A stretch of 64,000 nt of DNA from Bradyrhizobium sp. CSA112. GTDB lineage: Bacteria > Pseudomonadota > Alphaproteobacteria > Rhizobiales > Xanthobacteraceae. The position numbers and the translations under genes were made by a program. The notes under the pieces were generated by a model that saw only the letters and a list, made by a program, of their open reading frames with translations, ran no database searches and had not been told where the DNA came from. The stretch spans positions 248,001-312,000 of the forward strand of contig NZ_JAACFS010000004.1 of NCBI RefSeq assembly GCF_029051645.1, in the 5' to 3' direction. Below are positions 1-10,569 of this stretch, piece by piece (position 1 is the first letter of the stretch; the number at the start of each line of letters is the position of its first letter).

Positions 1-1399
<1,399 letters not shown>

Positions 1400-1589
1400 T
1401 GATCTTCCTTCGTGGTCGCGCGGATCGCGGCCTTATGTCCTTGGCAGTAACCCTAGAGTATTCCTTGGGTAGTGAGGCGAGAATCCCCGGTCCACTACAT
1501 CCAATCTAGGTGGCGCCCCGGTCAATGCCAAGGGAACCACACGGGACTATTTAACGCATCTTAACGCGATTTCCCGGTCCAAAAATGGC

Positions 1590-1609
1590 GCAAAAGCCGG
1601 GGCTTTTGC
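1590..1609 (-). terminator. Possible terminator after tilS
   Basis: A GCAAAAGCC / GGCTTTTGC hairpin lies 57 nt past the tilS stop. On the minus strand it is followed by a short run of five T. The loop is tight and the T run starts several bases after the stem, so this may be weak. Confidence 0.35.
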
Positions 1610-1665
1610 GGGGTGGTTAAGGCTCTCCGTCCAATACCACGGATATTGCGATATGGGGACGCTTC

Positions 1666-2718
1666 TCACGCACGGCTACCCCGCCGCGGCGGCGCCGGAT
1701 CGACATGAATTCGCCCCCCCGCCAAGCTGATCGCAGCCCCGGCAAGCGTCTGTTTCAGCCTTGTCTGCTTCTGACCGTTCGCAATGGCCCGGTCAAGCAC
1801 CGCCAGTAGCGCCTCGACCTTGCCAAGTTCCGCGGGCCCTTCGTGACCGGCCCGGTCGATCGCGCGCTTGAGCAGCCGAAGCCGGATTTCCTCGGGCAGA
1901 CCGGCAAACGCCCCTGCATCAAATCCGAAGCGCGAGGCATCGTCGCGATCTCTCAAGGCGAGGTAGCGCTCGGCACCGTCGGTCAGCACTTCGATCGCGG
2001 CATTGGCCCGCGCCAGCCTCGATGCCAGCCGCGCCAGGTTCCGGCTGTCGCCGCCCTCCCCGGCCAGAGCCGGCATCAACGCGCGCAGCCGCGGCCGCGT
2101 GAAGCTCATGTCGCGATTGGTGACATCGTCGGCAAAGGCAATCTTCGCCTTGCCCAGCGTCGCAACGAGCCGGGATTTCGGGATGTCCAGCAACGGCCGC
2201 GCCAGCCACACGCCATCGCGCTCGGTCTCGCGCGCCATCGCCGCGAGACCGGCGATACCGCTGCCGCGCAGCATCCGCATCAATAGCGTCTCGGCCTGGT
2301 CGTCGCGGGTATGCGCGGTCAGGATATGCGTCGCGCCACTCGCCCGTGCGGCTTTCGCCAGCAGGCGATAGCGCGCCGCGCGCGCTGCGGCCGGCAGGCC
2401 GGTCTTCGGTTTGGGCCCGCTCCAGCGCAGCGTGCGATGGGGCAAATCGAGCGTGCGTGCGAGACGCTTGACATCGCGCGCCTCGCATGCGGCCTCCGGT
2501 CGCAAGCCGTGGTCGATGGTGACAGCGATCAATCGCGGCCCGCGCGAAAGCGCCCGGCGCCAACGCGCCGCGAGCCACATCAGGGCAAGCGAATCCGGGC
2601 CGCCGGAGACCGCGAGCACGATTGCGGGCGCGGCCTTCCAATGTGCGAACAGATCTTTCGCTTGCTGTACCGAGATCGGCGCGTGGTCGTCGTCAGGCAC
2701 GTTCTCAGGCATTGGCAT
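1666..2718 (-). CDS. tilS: tRNA(Ile)-lysidine synthase
   Basis: TilS uses ATP to attach lysine to C34 of the CAU-anticodon tRNA-Ile, so that it reads AUA and is charged with isoleucine. The PP-loop motif SGGPDS lies at about residues 39-44, followed by the N-type ATP pyrophosphatase fold (TIDHGLRPE, ILTAHTRDDQAET). At 350 aa it fits the shorter alphaproteobacterial form. It lies between cpoB (45 nt gap) and ftsH, the usual order in this group. The start was taken at MPMPENV, where no better site is seen. Confidence 0.95.
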   Translation of the reverse strand: MPMPENVPDDDHAPISVQQAKDLFAHWKAAPAIVLAVSGGPDSLALMWLAARWRRALSRGPRLIAVTIDHGLRPEAACEARDVKRLARTLDLPHRTLRWSGPKPKTGLPAAARAARYRLLAKAARASGATHILTAHTRDDQAETLLMRMLRGSGIAGLAAMARETERDGVWLARPLLDIPKSRLVATLGKAKIAFADDVTNRDMSFTRPRLRALMPALAGEGGDSRNLARLASRLARANAAIEVLTDGAERYLALRDRDDASRFGFDAGAFAGLPEEIRLRLLKRAIDRAGHEGPAELGKVEALLAVLDRAIANGQKQTRLKQTLAGAAISLAGGRIHVDPAPPRRGSRA

Positions 2719-2763
2719 CGCCAGTCTATTCGAGGCCGATGGCGGCCTCGACCGGCTTCCGCT

Positions 2764-3918
2764 TTAGCACTTAACCCGCTTCTGCTCACGATCGACGGCG
2801 GCCTTCACGCCGGCAGATGCGCGCGGATATTTCCGCGTTACCTCGCCGAGCGCTGCGCAGGCGGCTTCCTTTTCCTTCAACGCCGCCAGCGATTGGCCGA
2901 GCCGCAGCAGGGCGTCGGGCGCCTTGCCCGACTTGTCGAACTTGGTGGTCACGCCGAGGAACGCTTCGGCGGCGTCGCGATATTGCTGGCGCTGGAAGTA
3001 GCTTTCGCCGAGCCAGTATTGCGAATCCGCGACCAAGGGATCGCTCGGATATTTCTGCGCAAAGTTCTTCATCGTCTCTTCGGCCAGCGCATAGTCCTTG
3101 CGCTGCATGTAGCCGATGCCGAGATCGAATTCGTCCTTCGACGTGGCCGAGGGCGGCAACGGGGTCAGCGCGGCGCTGGCGCCGGGCCCGGGGCCGCGGG
3201 GTGGCGGTGCGGCTGCAGCGGGCGGCGGCAAGGCGCCACCGGGATCGCGCGGGCCACGACCGAGATTGAGCGGCTCGCCCGGACCGCGCCCACCGGGCGC
3301 CCCGACTGCCGCTTCGTTCGATAGCGGCATCTGGCCACCGCCGAGCGCGCGGGGCGCGCCCGGAGCGTTGGGATTCTGGGTCGGGTCGAAGGCATCGCCG
3401 CGGCGCCGGCCGCCGGCCGCGGAGGCCCCTGGCTCCTGCACGATGGGCGCGGGTGAGGCGATCTGCGGCTGCTGGTCATAGCCGGGTTGGGCCTGCGGAT
3501 AGCCCTGCTGCTGGCGCGCCCCCTGCTGCGGATAACCTTGTTGCGGATAGCCCTGCGGCCCCTGCGGCGGGCCGGGCTGAACTGGAGGCGGCGCCGCGGC
3601 CACGTTGGGCTGCTGCGCACCCGCGGGCTGGCCACCCGGCGCGGGCGGTGCAGCGCCAAGCTGACGCAGCCGATCCTCAAGCTGGCGGTTACGGTATTGC
3701 AGTTCCTCGTTCTGGCCGGTCAGTTGCCGGAGCTGGTTTTCCAGCCGTTGGATCCGCATCTCCAGATCGGCGTCATCGGACTGCGCCTGGACCTGCGGGG
3801 GGCCTTGTGGAGAACGCTCCCACGGGAACGTGATCTGTGCGGACGAGGTCTGCACAGACAAGCCCAGCATCGTGGCGACCGCCGCGGCACCGGTAGCATT
3901 GAGGAATCTGGAAGACAT
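2764..3918 (-). CDS. cpoB: Tol-Pal-associated periplasmic protein CpoB (YbgF)
   Basis: CpoB links the Tol-Pal machine to peptidoglycan synthesis during division. The 384-aa product starts MSSRFLNATG with a signal peptide ending near SSAQ. It continues with a coiled-coil segment of about 40 residues (MRIQRLENQLRQLTGQNEEL), a long linker rich in Pro, Gln, Gly and Ala containing GYPQQ-type repeats, and C-terminal TPR repeats (EFDLGIGYMQRKDYALAEE, YWLGESYFQRQQYRDAAEAF). An upstream in-frame extension to 4080 has no ribosome site or signal peptide, so the start at 3918, preceded by AGGGC, was chosen. The linker is unusually long. Confidence 0.93.
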   Translation of the reverse strand: MSSRFLNATGAAAVATMLGLSVQTSSAQITFPWERSPQGPPQVQAQSDDADLEMRIQRLENQLRQLTGQNEELQYRNRQLEDRLRQLGAAPPAPGGQPAGAQQPNVAAAPPPVQPGPPQGPQGYPQQGYPQQGARQQQGYPQAQPGYDQQPQIASPAPIVQEPGASAAGGRRRGDAFDPTQNPNAPGAPRALGGGQMPLSNEAAVGAPGGRGPGEPLNLGRGPRDPGGALPPPAAAAPPPRGPGPGASAALTPLPPSATSKDEFDLGIGYMQRKDYALAEETMKNFAQKYPSDPLVADSQYWLGESYFQRQQYRDAAEAFLGVTTKFDKSGKAPDALLRLGQSLAALKEKEAACAALGEVTRKYPRASAGVKAAVDREQKRVKC

Positions 3919-4100
3919 TTTGCCCTGACGACGAAAATCACGTGTCAAACGAAAGCAGAACACTATTGAGATAGGGAGTACGCCAGAATTGTGACTGGCA
4001 TTTCCGAATCGGTTCGCTGAACTCCGGTATGGTTTAGTATCCGCTGCAAAACAAGCCGCCCGGACCGATGGGCCGTTCACAAATCGAGGGAGTTCACCGC

Positions 4101-4972
4101 ATGCACGTGTCTGTGAACGGGGTGCGGCTGTTCTTCGATGTCGAGGGCGCGAAATTCGTCCCCGACGGCCCGGTGATGCGGGAAAAGCCGGTCCTGCTGA
4201 TGCTGCATGGCGGTCCCGGCTTCGACCACTCGATCTACCGGCCGGCCTATTCCGCCCTGGCCGACATTGCCCAGGTCGTCTATCTCGACCACCGCGGCAA
4301 CGGCCGCAGCGAGGACGGCCCGCGCGAGAGCTGGAATCTGGCGCAATGGGGCGACGACGTGCGCGGGTTCTGCGACGCGCTCGGCATCGTCGATCCGATC
4401 GTGCTGGGCGCCTCGTTCGGCGGCATGGTCGCGCTCAGCTACGCCACGCGCCATCCGGCGCACCCTTCCCGGCTGATCCTGATCAGCACTGCAGCCGCCG
4501 GCCACGAGTATCTGGAACGGCGCGCGGAGCTGTTCGAACGCTTCGGCGGCCCAGAAGTCGGCGCGCTGGCGCGGCGGCGCCTTCTGGAGCAGCGGGGACA
4601 TCCCGATCAGGCCTCGGTTGCTGCCTGGGCGCGGCTGGCCATGCCGCATTACACGCGCGTCCCGCGCGACCCGGACATGGCGCGCCGTGCCATCAACCGG
4701 CCGGAGGTGCTGCAATGGTTCACGCGGCCCGGCGGCGAAAGCCATAGCTACAACTTCTTCCCCGCCTCGATCGCATCCAGTGCCCGACGCTGGTGCTCGG
4801 CGGCGAAGACGACCCCATTCACCCGATCGAGAGCCAGGCAGACATCGCCGCCGCCCTGCCGCCGTATCTCGTTCGGTTCGAGAGGTTTGCCGACTGCCGG
4901 CACGCCTGCATACAAGACGCACCTGAGCACACGCTGGCAGCGATCCGCCGCTTCATCATGAGCCCAAAATAA
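4101..4972 (+). pseudogene. Alpha/beta hydrolase (proline iminopeptidase-like), frameshifted near its 3' end
   Basis: An alpha/beta-fold hydrolase starts MHVSVNGVRLFFDVEG behind a GAGGGAG ribosome site. The oxyanion motif HGGPG and the nucleophile elbow GASFGG are in the first frame. Near 4760-4766 the similarity jumps to the -1 frame, where PTLVLGGEDDP and the probable catalytic His in ADCRHACIQDAPE are read up to the stop at 4972. In the original frame the product runs on as Arg- and Ser-rich nonsense to 4961. A single missing base in the C-rich stretch explains this. As written, the acid and His of the triad are lost. The gene interrupts the usual pal-cpoB order on the opposite strand. A sequencing error is possible. 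Confidence 0.75.
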
Positions 4973-4997
4973 AACCGGCGCCCAAAGGCGCCGGTTT
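4972..4997. terminator. Bidirectional terminator between hydrolase and pal
   Basis: A perfect 11-bp inverted repeat AAACCGGCGCC / GGCGCCGGTTT with a CAAA loop lies between two convergent genes. The A and T ends of the stem let it serve both strands. Confidence 0.75.
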
Positions 4998-5023
4998 CGA
5001 AAATTCAGGAATGGCGATCCGCC

Positions 5024-5515
5024 TCAGGCGCCGGCGTTCAGCACCGTGACGGCGCGGCGGTTCTGCGACCAGCAGGAGATGTCGTTACATACCGCAACCG
5101 GACGCTCCTTGCCGTAGGAGATCGTGCGCATGCGGTTCGGGTCGATGCCGCGCGAGGCGAGATAGCTCCGTACCGACTGGGCGCGGCGCGCACCGAGCGC
5201 GATGTTGTACTCGCGGGTGCCGCGCTCGTCGGCATGGCCTTCGATGGTGAAGGAATAGCGGTTGTAGGTCTGCAGCCACTGCGCCTGCTTCTCGAGGGTC
5301 GCGATCGCCTGTGGGCTCAGATCGGTCTGGTCGCTCTCGAAGAACACGCGGTCGCCGACATTGACCACGAAATCCTGCTGGCTCCCCGGGCTTGCCGCGC
5401 TCGCCATCGCGCCGTCGGCACCGACGTTGTTCTTGGCGCAGGCGCCCATCGACAGCGCCACCGCGACCACAGCCGCCAGCTTCCATCCCTGGAGGATACG
5501 CATCTGATATTTCAT
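5024..5515 (-). CDS. pal: Peptidoglycan-associated lipoprotein Pal
   Basis: Pal is the outer-membrane lipoprotein of the Tol-Pal complex that binds peptidoglycan and drives outer-membrane constriction. The 163-aa precursor begins MKYQMRILQG behind a GGAGG site. It has a lipobox LSMGAC with the acylated Cys at residue 26. The OmpA-like domain shows the peptidoglycan-binding signature GHADERGTREYNIALGARRA, then SYGKERPV and NRRAV. Upstream in-frame sequence to 5620 lacks a signal and was rejected. Pal is separated from tolB by two inserted genes and from cpoB by a hydrolase. A terminator upstream of it implies its own promoter. Confidence 0.96.
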   Translation of the reverse strand: MKYQMRILQGWKLAAVVAVALSMGACAKNNVGADGAMASAASPGSQQDFVVNVGDRVFFESDQTDLSPQAIATLEKQAQWLQTYNRYSFTIEGHADERGTREYNIALGARRAQSVRSYLASRGIDPNRMRTISYGKERPVAVCNDISCWSQNRRAVTVLNAGA

Positions 5516-5703
5516 TCCGGAGCCTCCACGCTCACGTTTTTCGACTGTTATCCGGTCTACAGGTCGATGGTTAAGCGAACGTTCCGTCAACCTTGATGGA
5601 ACCTTGCCAGAGCCGATCAAATGCCGACAAACCGTGAAAAGCGACTGCGATAGTTAATGGTTTGTAAATGTGGCGCGACGGTGAAGGCAAGCACCAATCG
5701 GCC

Positions 5704-5729
5704 AAAAACCCCAGAGTGAGTTGGGGTTT
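5704..5729 (-). terminator. Rho-independent terminator after the FeeM-like gene
   Basis: On the minus strand AAACCCCA / TGGGGTTT forms an 8-bp stem with an 8-nt loop and runs straight into five T. It lies 28 nt past the acyltransferase stop and isolates that gene from pal. Confidence 0.7.
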
Positions 5730-5756
5730 CAACCAAAATCCGCGTAGCGCGGGGGT

Positions 5757-6497
5757 TCAGACGTTCGGCACAATCGAGGGCCGTTCGAAGGATCTAACGA
5801 CCGCGCTCGGAAAGAATGGGCGCTCAGCCGGGCGCTCGAACAACATCCGTCGCTCAAAAGCGCTCGACCGCATAATGGGAAAACGGGTCAAGACCCGTTC
5901 CCGCACTGCTGGAAAATCGCAGGCCATCAGTGCCACTTTTTTCAATACGTTCGGAAACGAACGCGGTTCGGCAATGGTCTCCTGCAGAAAGACCCGGCGG
6001 TAAAACGCCTGATGCTCGCCACGAACTTGCGCGAGCCCGGTATCGGCGTTGAAATACTCACATGCCAGATAGGCCAGCCGCACCGTCAGATAGGGGAGTT
6101 CGGGAAACCGCTGGGCTTTTTCGGGATCTGCAACGAATCGAGCCGGGTCGATAATAACTTCGCCTCGGTCGAGGCGAGGATGAAGAACGTCGCCGAACAA
6201 TTCGGTTGCATAGGACGTCCTCGATTCCTGCGTCAGGACATGGACGCGGAGAGAACTGCAGAGTTCGCCGTCAACATAGATTCCGAATGTCCAGGCGTTG
6301 GGCGCATCGTCATAACGATCGCTGACGCGCTGAGACTCTGACGGCAGGATCAATCCGCCATGCAGATAGGCTCTGTAACGCATCAAATAAAGAGCGTCCC
6401 TTTCCTCGGGAGTTTCGATGACTCGGTAGTCGACGCGATCAAATAGCCCTGCCCCCCGCACAAAGAGCGGCTTGCGCGGTTCGGCTCCAGCCTTCAT
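5757..6497 (-). CDS. FeeM/LuxI-like N-acyltransferase (GNAT fold)
   Basis: The 246-aa product resembles the FeeM / N-acyl amino acid synthase and autoinducer-synthase branch of the GNAT fold. Signs are MRYRAYLHGG near the N-terminus, a strand-rich core WTFGIYVDGELCSSLRVHV, the region RGEVIIDPARFV and the helix RLAYLACEYFN before VRGEHQAFYRRVF. Such enzymes join an acyl chain, usually from acyl-ACP, to an amino-group acceptor. The acceptor here cannot be read from sequence. An AGGAG site precedes the start. A GGDEF-EAL gene lies upstream on the same strand, a CtrA-like site 47 nt upstream and a terminator downstream. No LuxR partner is nearby. The last 40 residues are Arg- and Phe-rich and unlike the family core. 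Confidence 0.7.
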   Translation of the reverse strand: MKAGAEPRKPLFVRGAGLFDRVDYRVIETPEERDALYLMRYRAYLHGGLILPSESQRVSDRYDDAPNAWTFGIYVDGELCSSLRVHVLTQESRTSYATELFGDVLHPRLDRGEVIIDPARFVADPEKAQRFPELPYLTVRLAYLACEYFNADTGLAQVRGEHQAFYRRVFLQETIAEPRSFPNVLKKVALMACDFPAVRERVLTRFPIMRSSAFERRMLFERPAERPFFPSAVVRSFERPSIVPNV

Positions 6498-6543
6498 CGG
6501 ATGCTCCTAGCCTTCCAACAACTTCCACGAGTGAGAGAAAAGA

Positions 6544-6558
6544 TTAACGCCTCCTTAA
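6544..6558. promoter_or_regulatory. CtrA-like binding site
   Basis: TTAA-N7-TTAA, the full CtrA consensus of alphaproteobacteria, sits 47 nt before the FeeM-like start codon. This position would fit activation of that gene. CtrA dependence is inferred from sequence alone. Confidence 0.45.
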
Positions 6559-6664
6559 CAAAATTGCAAAGGCTTAGCCAGGTTAAGGTTACCCCTGCGG
6601 GCCCGCAAAAACCCGGAGAAGCCGTGTCGAGAGCACGGACAAAGCGGGACTGATTAGCTTGAAG

Positions 6665-8998
6665 TCAGGCGATCGATCGCGAAGAAACCGCGACGATCTG
6701 GTCGTCCGGCGGGCGACGGCCGTGCGAGGCATTGAGCAACTGGCGAACCCGCACCGCGGGCACCGGCGGGCTGAACAGATAGCCCTGCGCCTCGGTTACC
6801 GCACCGTCGGCGCTGATCAATTCAAGCTGCTCGTTGGTCTCGATGCCCTCCACCGCGACGGACATTCCAAGGTCGGCCGACAGTCGCGCCACCCCGCGCA
6901 GAAGCGTCAGCGGACGATCGCTGTCGATCCCCTCCAGGAAGGAGCGGTCGATCTTCACCTTCTGCAATGGGAAGTTGTGCAGGTAGCTGAGGCTCGAATA
7001 GCCGGTGCCGAAATCGTCGAGCGAGATCCGCACGCCGAGCGAATGCAATTGCGACAGCACGTCGTGCGTCAACTGCGTGTTACGCAGCAGCGAGGATTCG
7101 GTGATCTCGATTTCGAGCCGGTTCGCCGGCAGACCGGAGACCTCGAGCGCGTAGCGGACTTCGCTCAGCACGTCGCGCTGATGGAACTGCTGTGGCGAGA
7201 AGTTGACGGCAACGCTGACGCCTTCGGGCCATTTCATGCATTCCATGCAGGCCTTGCGCAAGATCCAGCGGCCGAGATCGACGATCAGGCCCATGTCCTC
7301 GGCAATCGGAATGATATCGGTCGGCGACACCGTGCCGCGAACCGGATGATTCCAGCGCAACAGCGCCTCGCACGTCGATATCCGTCCCGACTTGAGATTG
7401 ACCAGCGGCTGGAAGAAGAGTTCGAACTCCTCGTTGGCCAGCGCCTTGCGCAGGTCCAGCTCGAGGATGCGGCGGGATTCGACGACCTGCGCCATTTCCT
7501 CCCGGAAGAAGCAGAAGGTGCCGCGGCCGTCGGCCTTGGCGCGATACAGCGCCATGTCGGCGTTCTTGAGCAGCGTGTCGGCGCTGACGCCGTGCGAGGT
7601 CATGGCGATGCCGACGCTGGCGCCGATCTCGACCAGATGATTGTCGATCTTGTAACGCTCGCTCAGGCGATCGACGATGCGCCGGGCGAGGCCGGCAGCG
7701 TCGTCGGGGGAATGGATGTTCTGCTGGAATACCACGAACTCGTCACCGCCGAAGCGAGCTACGAAATCCTCGGGCCGCAGCATTTCACGCAGGCGACCAG
7801 CCACGGCGCACAGCAACTGGTCGCCGCAGGGATGACCGAGCGTGTCGTTGACCTGCTTGAACTGGTCGAGGTCGATGAACAGCAATGCCGATAGCTGTTC
7901 GGCGCCCTGCTGGGCCGACAGAAGATGTCCGATCTCGTCGCGGAAATTGACCCGGTTGGGGAGGTCGGTCAGTTCGTCGTACCGCGCCAGATGACTGATC
8001 TTGGCTTCGGAGGTGCGCCGCTCGGTAATGTCTTCCAGGAGCACGACTGCGCCGCCGCCAGCCATCGGTTGGAAGGTCCAGGATAGCGAACGGTTTCTGG
8101 TTAGGTCGGGGTCGGCGGTGACAATGTCCTTGGCCTGCGAATTCTCGATTTCGGCGAGGATCATTTGTCCACTCGCCGCCGAGATCGATCCGGCACTCAC
8201 GCAGCCGGCGATGATGTCGACCGCGTTCGCGCCCCGCTGCACGAGATCTTCAGACAGATCCATCATTTCGCAGAAGCGGTGATTCATCACCGCAAGTTCT
8301 CCGTCGCCGCGGAACATGCACAGACCGTGGGGCATGTTGTTCAAGGCAGTGTCGAACTGTCCGGCGAGCGCCGCCTCGCGCTCGCGCGCCAGAAGCGCCC
8401 GCAAGAATATGCGGTGCAAATTGGCCGACATCTGCATGACAACGACAAGGAATGCGGCGGTGATAACCGACATAGCGAGGTAATAGGGCGTGCCACGCAG
8501 CGCCAGCGCGATCACGGTCGGACCGAAGGCAATTGCAGCCTGCAACTGGAATATCCATTGGCGTCCGTAGGCCCTGCCTGCACCTCCCGACACGACCCCG
8601 GTAATGACGGACAAACAAATCATGTGGGCGACGGCATCGTCGCTGCTCAGCATGGTGACGGCGCCCCATATGCCGATTGCAGCGGCTTGGATCATCGCCC
8701 CGATCTGATATCGCTTTTTCCACCGCTCAGCTTCTTCGGCCGTGAGGCTCGCTTTGCGCGCTTGGTACCGCTGCAAATCGAAAGCCCGGATCGCTCCGGC
8801 CATCAGGAGCAGTCCGACACACGCCCAGATCAGATTTTCGTCGGTCCTCAGCGCGGTCAGGCTCGCCGCGACCGCCAGGAAGAAGATGCCGACATGCACC
8901 GGACCTTGAGTGTCGAAGAGCGAATCGATCAGCGCCGCCGAAATCTTCGGCGATATCTGTCGCTGATCAGCCTCTCCGCTCTGGCTTGCGAGCTGCAT
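6665..8998 (-). CDS. Membrane GGDEF-EAL protein (c-di-GMP cyclase/phosphodiesterase)
   Basis: The 777-aa product has about five membrane helices within residues 30-190 and a PAS-like region at about 210-325. The GGDEF domain has RFGGDEF at residues 415-421, with an inhibitory I-site RPED exactly five residues before it. The EAL domain starts at E544 (CEALLRW) and keeps NFSPQQF, EITES, DDFGTGYSS, KIDRSF and VAVEGIET, so both halves look catalytically complete. It should make or degrade cyclic di-GMP in response to a membrane or PAS cue. It is inserted, with the FeeM-like gene, between tolB and pal. The N-terminal membrane region matches no named sensor domain that I recognise. Confidence 0.93.
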   Translation of the reverse strand: MQLASQSGEADQRQISPKISAALIDSLFDTQGPVHVGIFFLAVAASLTALRTDENLIWACVGLLLMAGAIRAFDLQRYQARKASLTAEEAERWKKRYQIGAMIQAAAIGIWGAVTMLSSDDAVAHMICLSVITGVVSGGAGRAYGRQWIFQLQAAIAFGPTVIALALRGTPYYLAMSVITAAFLVVVMQMSANLHRIFLRALLAREREAALAGQFDTALNNMPHGLCMFRGDGELAVMNHRFCEMMDLSEDLVQRGANAVDIIAGCVSAGSISAASGQMILAEIENSQAKDIVTADPDLTRNRSLSWTFQPMAGGGAVVLLEDITERRTSEAKISHLARYDELTDLPNRVNFRDEIGHLLSAQQGAEQLSALLFIDLDQFKQVNDTLGHPCGDQLLCAVAGRLREMLRPEDFVARFGGDEFVVFQQNIHSPDDAAGLARRIVDRLSERYKIDNHLVEIGASVGIAMTSHGVSADTLLKNADMALYRAKADGRGTFCFFREEMAQVVESRRILELDLRKALANEEFELFFQPLVNLKSGRISTCEALLRWNHPVRGTVSPTDIIPIAEDMGLIVDLGRWILRKACMECMKWPEGVSVAVNFSPQQFHQRDVLSEVRYALEVSGLPANRLEIEITESSLLRNTQLTHDVLSQLHSLGVRISLDDFGTGYSSLSYLHNFPLQKVKIDRSFLEGIDSDRPLTLLRGVARLSADLGMSVAVEGIETNEQLELISADGAVTEAQGYLFSPPVPAVRVRQLLNASHGRRPPDDQIVAVSSRSIA

Positions 8999-9177
8999 AT
9001 CGGGAACGCGCGTCCTGTTAGGGTGCGTAGTTCTACCCTTCTCAGATGAAGCCTTTCTGAGGGAACATCGTTACCGATAGGTTGATTTCGCTTCTCGCAG
9101 CAGAAATTTGCTCGAAAAATCAGCAGCCTAGGCAATGTTTGCCGATTAACGGCTGCGCCTCGGGCGGCCGGGTTCCA

Positions 9178-10542
9178 TCACGACAATAACGGCGACCATG
9201 CCGGATCGGACGCAAAACCGGGCGTTGGTACCCGCAATTCGTTACGACCAGAGATATCGACCGTGTAGAGGGACGGGCCGCCGCTGCCGCCGGGATCGCG
9301 GAAGAACATGACGACCCGGCCGTTCGGCGCAAAGGTCGGCCCTTCATTATGGTAGCCGGAGGTGAGGATCCGTTCGCCCGAGCCGTCGGTCTTCATGATG
9401 CCGATCGCGAAGGCGCCACCGCCCTGCTTGGTGAAGGCGATGTAGTCGCCGCGCGGCGACCAGACCGGCGTCGAGTAGCTGCCCTCGCCGAACGAGATGC
9501 GCTGCGCCCCTCCGCCGGTGGCCGCCATCGTGTAGATCTGCGGCTTGCCGCCGCGGTCGGATTCGAAACAGATGCGGGCGCCGTCGGGCGAATAAGACGG
9601 CGAGGTGTCGATCGCCGGCGTATCGGTCAGCCGCGTCATCGATTTCGAACGCAGATCCATCACGAACAGGTTGGAGTTGCCGCCCTGCTGCAGGCTCATG
9701 ATGATGCGCTGGCCGTCCGGCGAGAATCGCGGCGAGAACGACATGCCGGGAAAATTGCCGACGATCTCGCGCTGCCCGGTCTCGATGTTGAACAGATAGA
9801 CGCGTGGGTCGCCCTGGCCGAATTCCATATAGGTGATTTCCTGGGTCGACGGCGAGAACCGCGGCGTCAGCACCAGATCGGAGCCCTTGGTCAGATACCG
9901 GACATTGGCGCCGTCCTGATCCATCAGCGCGAGCTGCTTGACTCGCCGCTCTTTCGACCCCGTTTCGTGGACGAACACGACGCGGCTGTCGAAATAACCC
10001 TTCTCGCCGGTCAGGCGCTCGTAGATCTGGTCGGAGATGATGTGGGCGATCCGCCGCCAGTATTCCGGCGAGGTGAAGTATTGCTGGCCGGCAAGCTGCT
10101 GGGCGGTGTTGACGTCCCAGAGGCGGAATTCGGCCTTGAGGCGGCCATCGCCCTGCCGCGTCATGCGGCCGGTCACCAGCGCCTGCGCGTTGATCTGCTT
10201 CCAGCTCTGGAATTGCGGCGCCGTGTCGATATTGGAGATTCGCTCGATGAACGCGGCCTGATCGATCGGCGCGAACAGCCCGCTGCGCTTGAGATTGTTG
10301 GTGATGACCTGCGACACGCCGACGCCGACCTCGGCGTCACCCGGGGTGCCGGCCACGAAATTCGGGATCGCGATCGGCAGCGGTGTGAACTCGCCCTCGG
10401 GAACGATGATGCGCTTGGGCGCTTGGGCGGACGCACCGCCGACGTGAGCGCCCATCAAGAGGCCGGTCGAGGCCATTCCGGCAATAACCTGCCGGCGGCT
10501 CAGGCGGAACGGCATATCAGGCAATTCATCTTTGTCAGTCAT
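9178..10542 (-). CDS. tolB: Tol-Pal system beta-propeller protein TolB
   Basis: TolB is the periplasmic beta-propeller that binds Pal and is recycled by TolQRA. The 454-aa precursor carries an N-terminal domain (residues 40-170) and WD40-like PD40 repeats ([47 protein letters not shown]). Its N-terminus contains [11 protein letters not shown] before a hydrophobic stretch ending ASAQA, which resembles a twin-arginine signal rather than an ordinary Sec signal. It follows tolA by 27 nt. Confidence 0.96.
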   Translation of the reverse strand: MTDKDELPDMPFRLSRRQVIAGMASTGLLMGAHVGGASAQAPKRIIVPEGEFTPLPIAIPNFVAGTPGDAEVGVGVSQVITNNLKRSGLFAPIDQAAFIERISNIDTAPQFQSWKQINAQALVTGRMTRQGDGRLKAEFRLWDVNTAQQLAGQQYFTSPEYWRRIAHIISDQIYERLTGEKGYFDSRVVFVHETGSKERRVKQLALMDQDGANVRYLTKGSDLVLTPRFSPSTQEITYMEFGQGDPRVYLFNIETGQREIVGNFPGMSFSPRFSPDGQRIIMSLQQGGNSNLFVMDLRSKSMTRLTDTPAIDTSPSYSPDGARICFESDRGGKPQIYTMAATGGGAQRISFGEGSYSTPVWSPRGDYIAFTKQGGGAFAIGIMKTDGSGERILTSGYHNEGPTFAPNGRVVMFFRDPGGSGGPSLYTVDISGRNELRVPTPGFASDPAWSPLLS

Positions 10543-10569
10543 TGCTTCAAACTCATGATCGGAGCGCTC

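Noticed and set aside
1551..1564. TTAA-N6-TTAA before ftsH as a CtrA site
   Set aside because: The spacing is six rather than the required seven, so it was not annotated.
6659..7894. Plus-strand frame of 411 codons opposite the GGDEF-EAL gene
   Set aside because: The minus-strand frame carries every GGDEF and EAL motif. The plus-strand frame is a codon-bias shadow.
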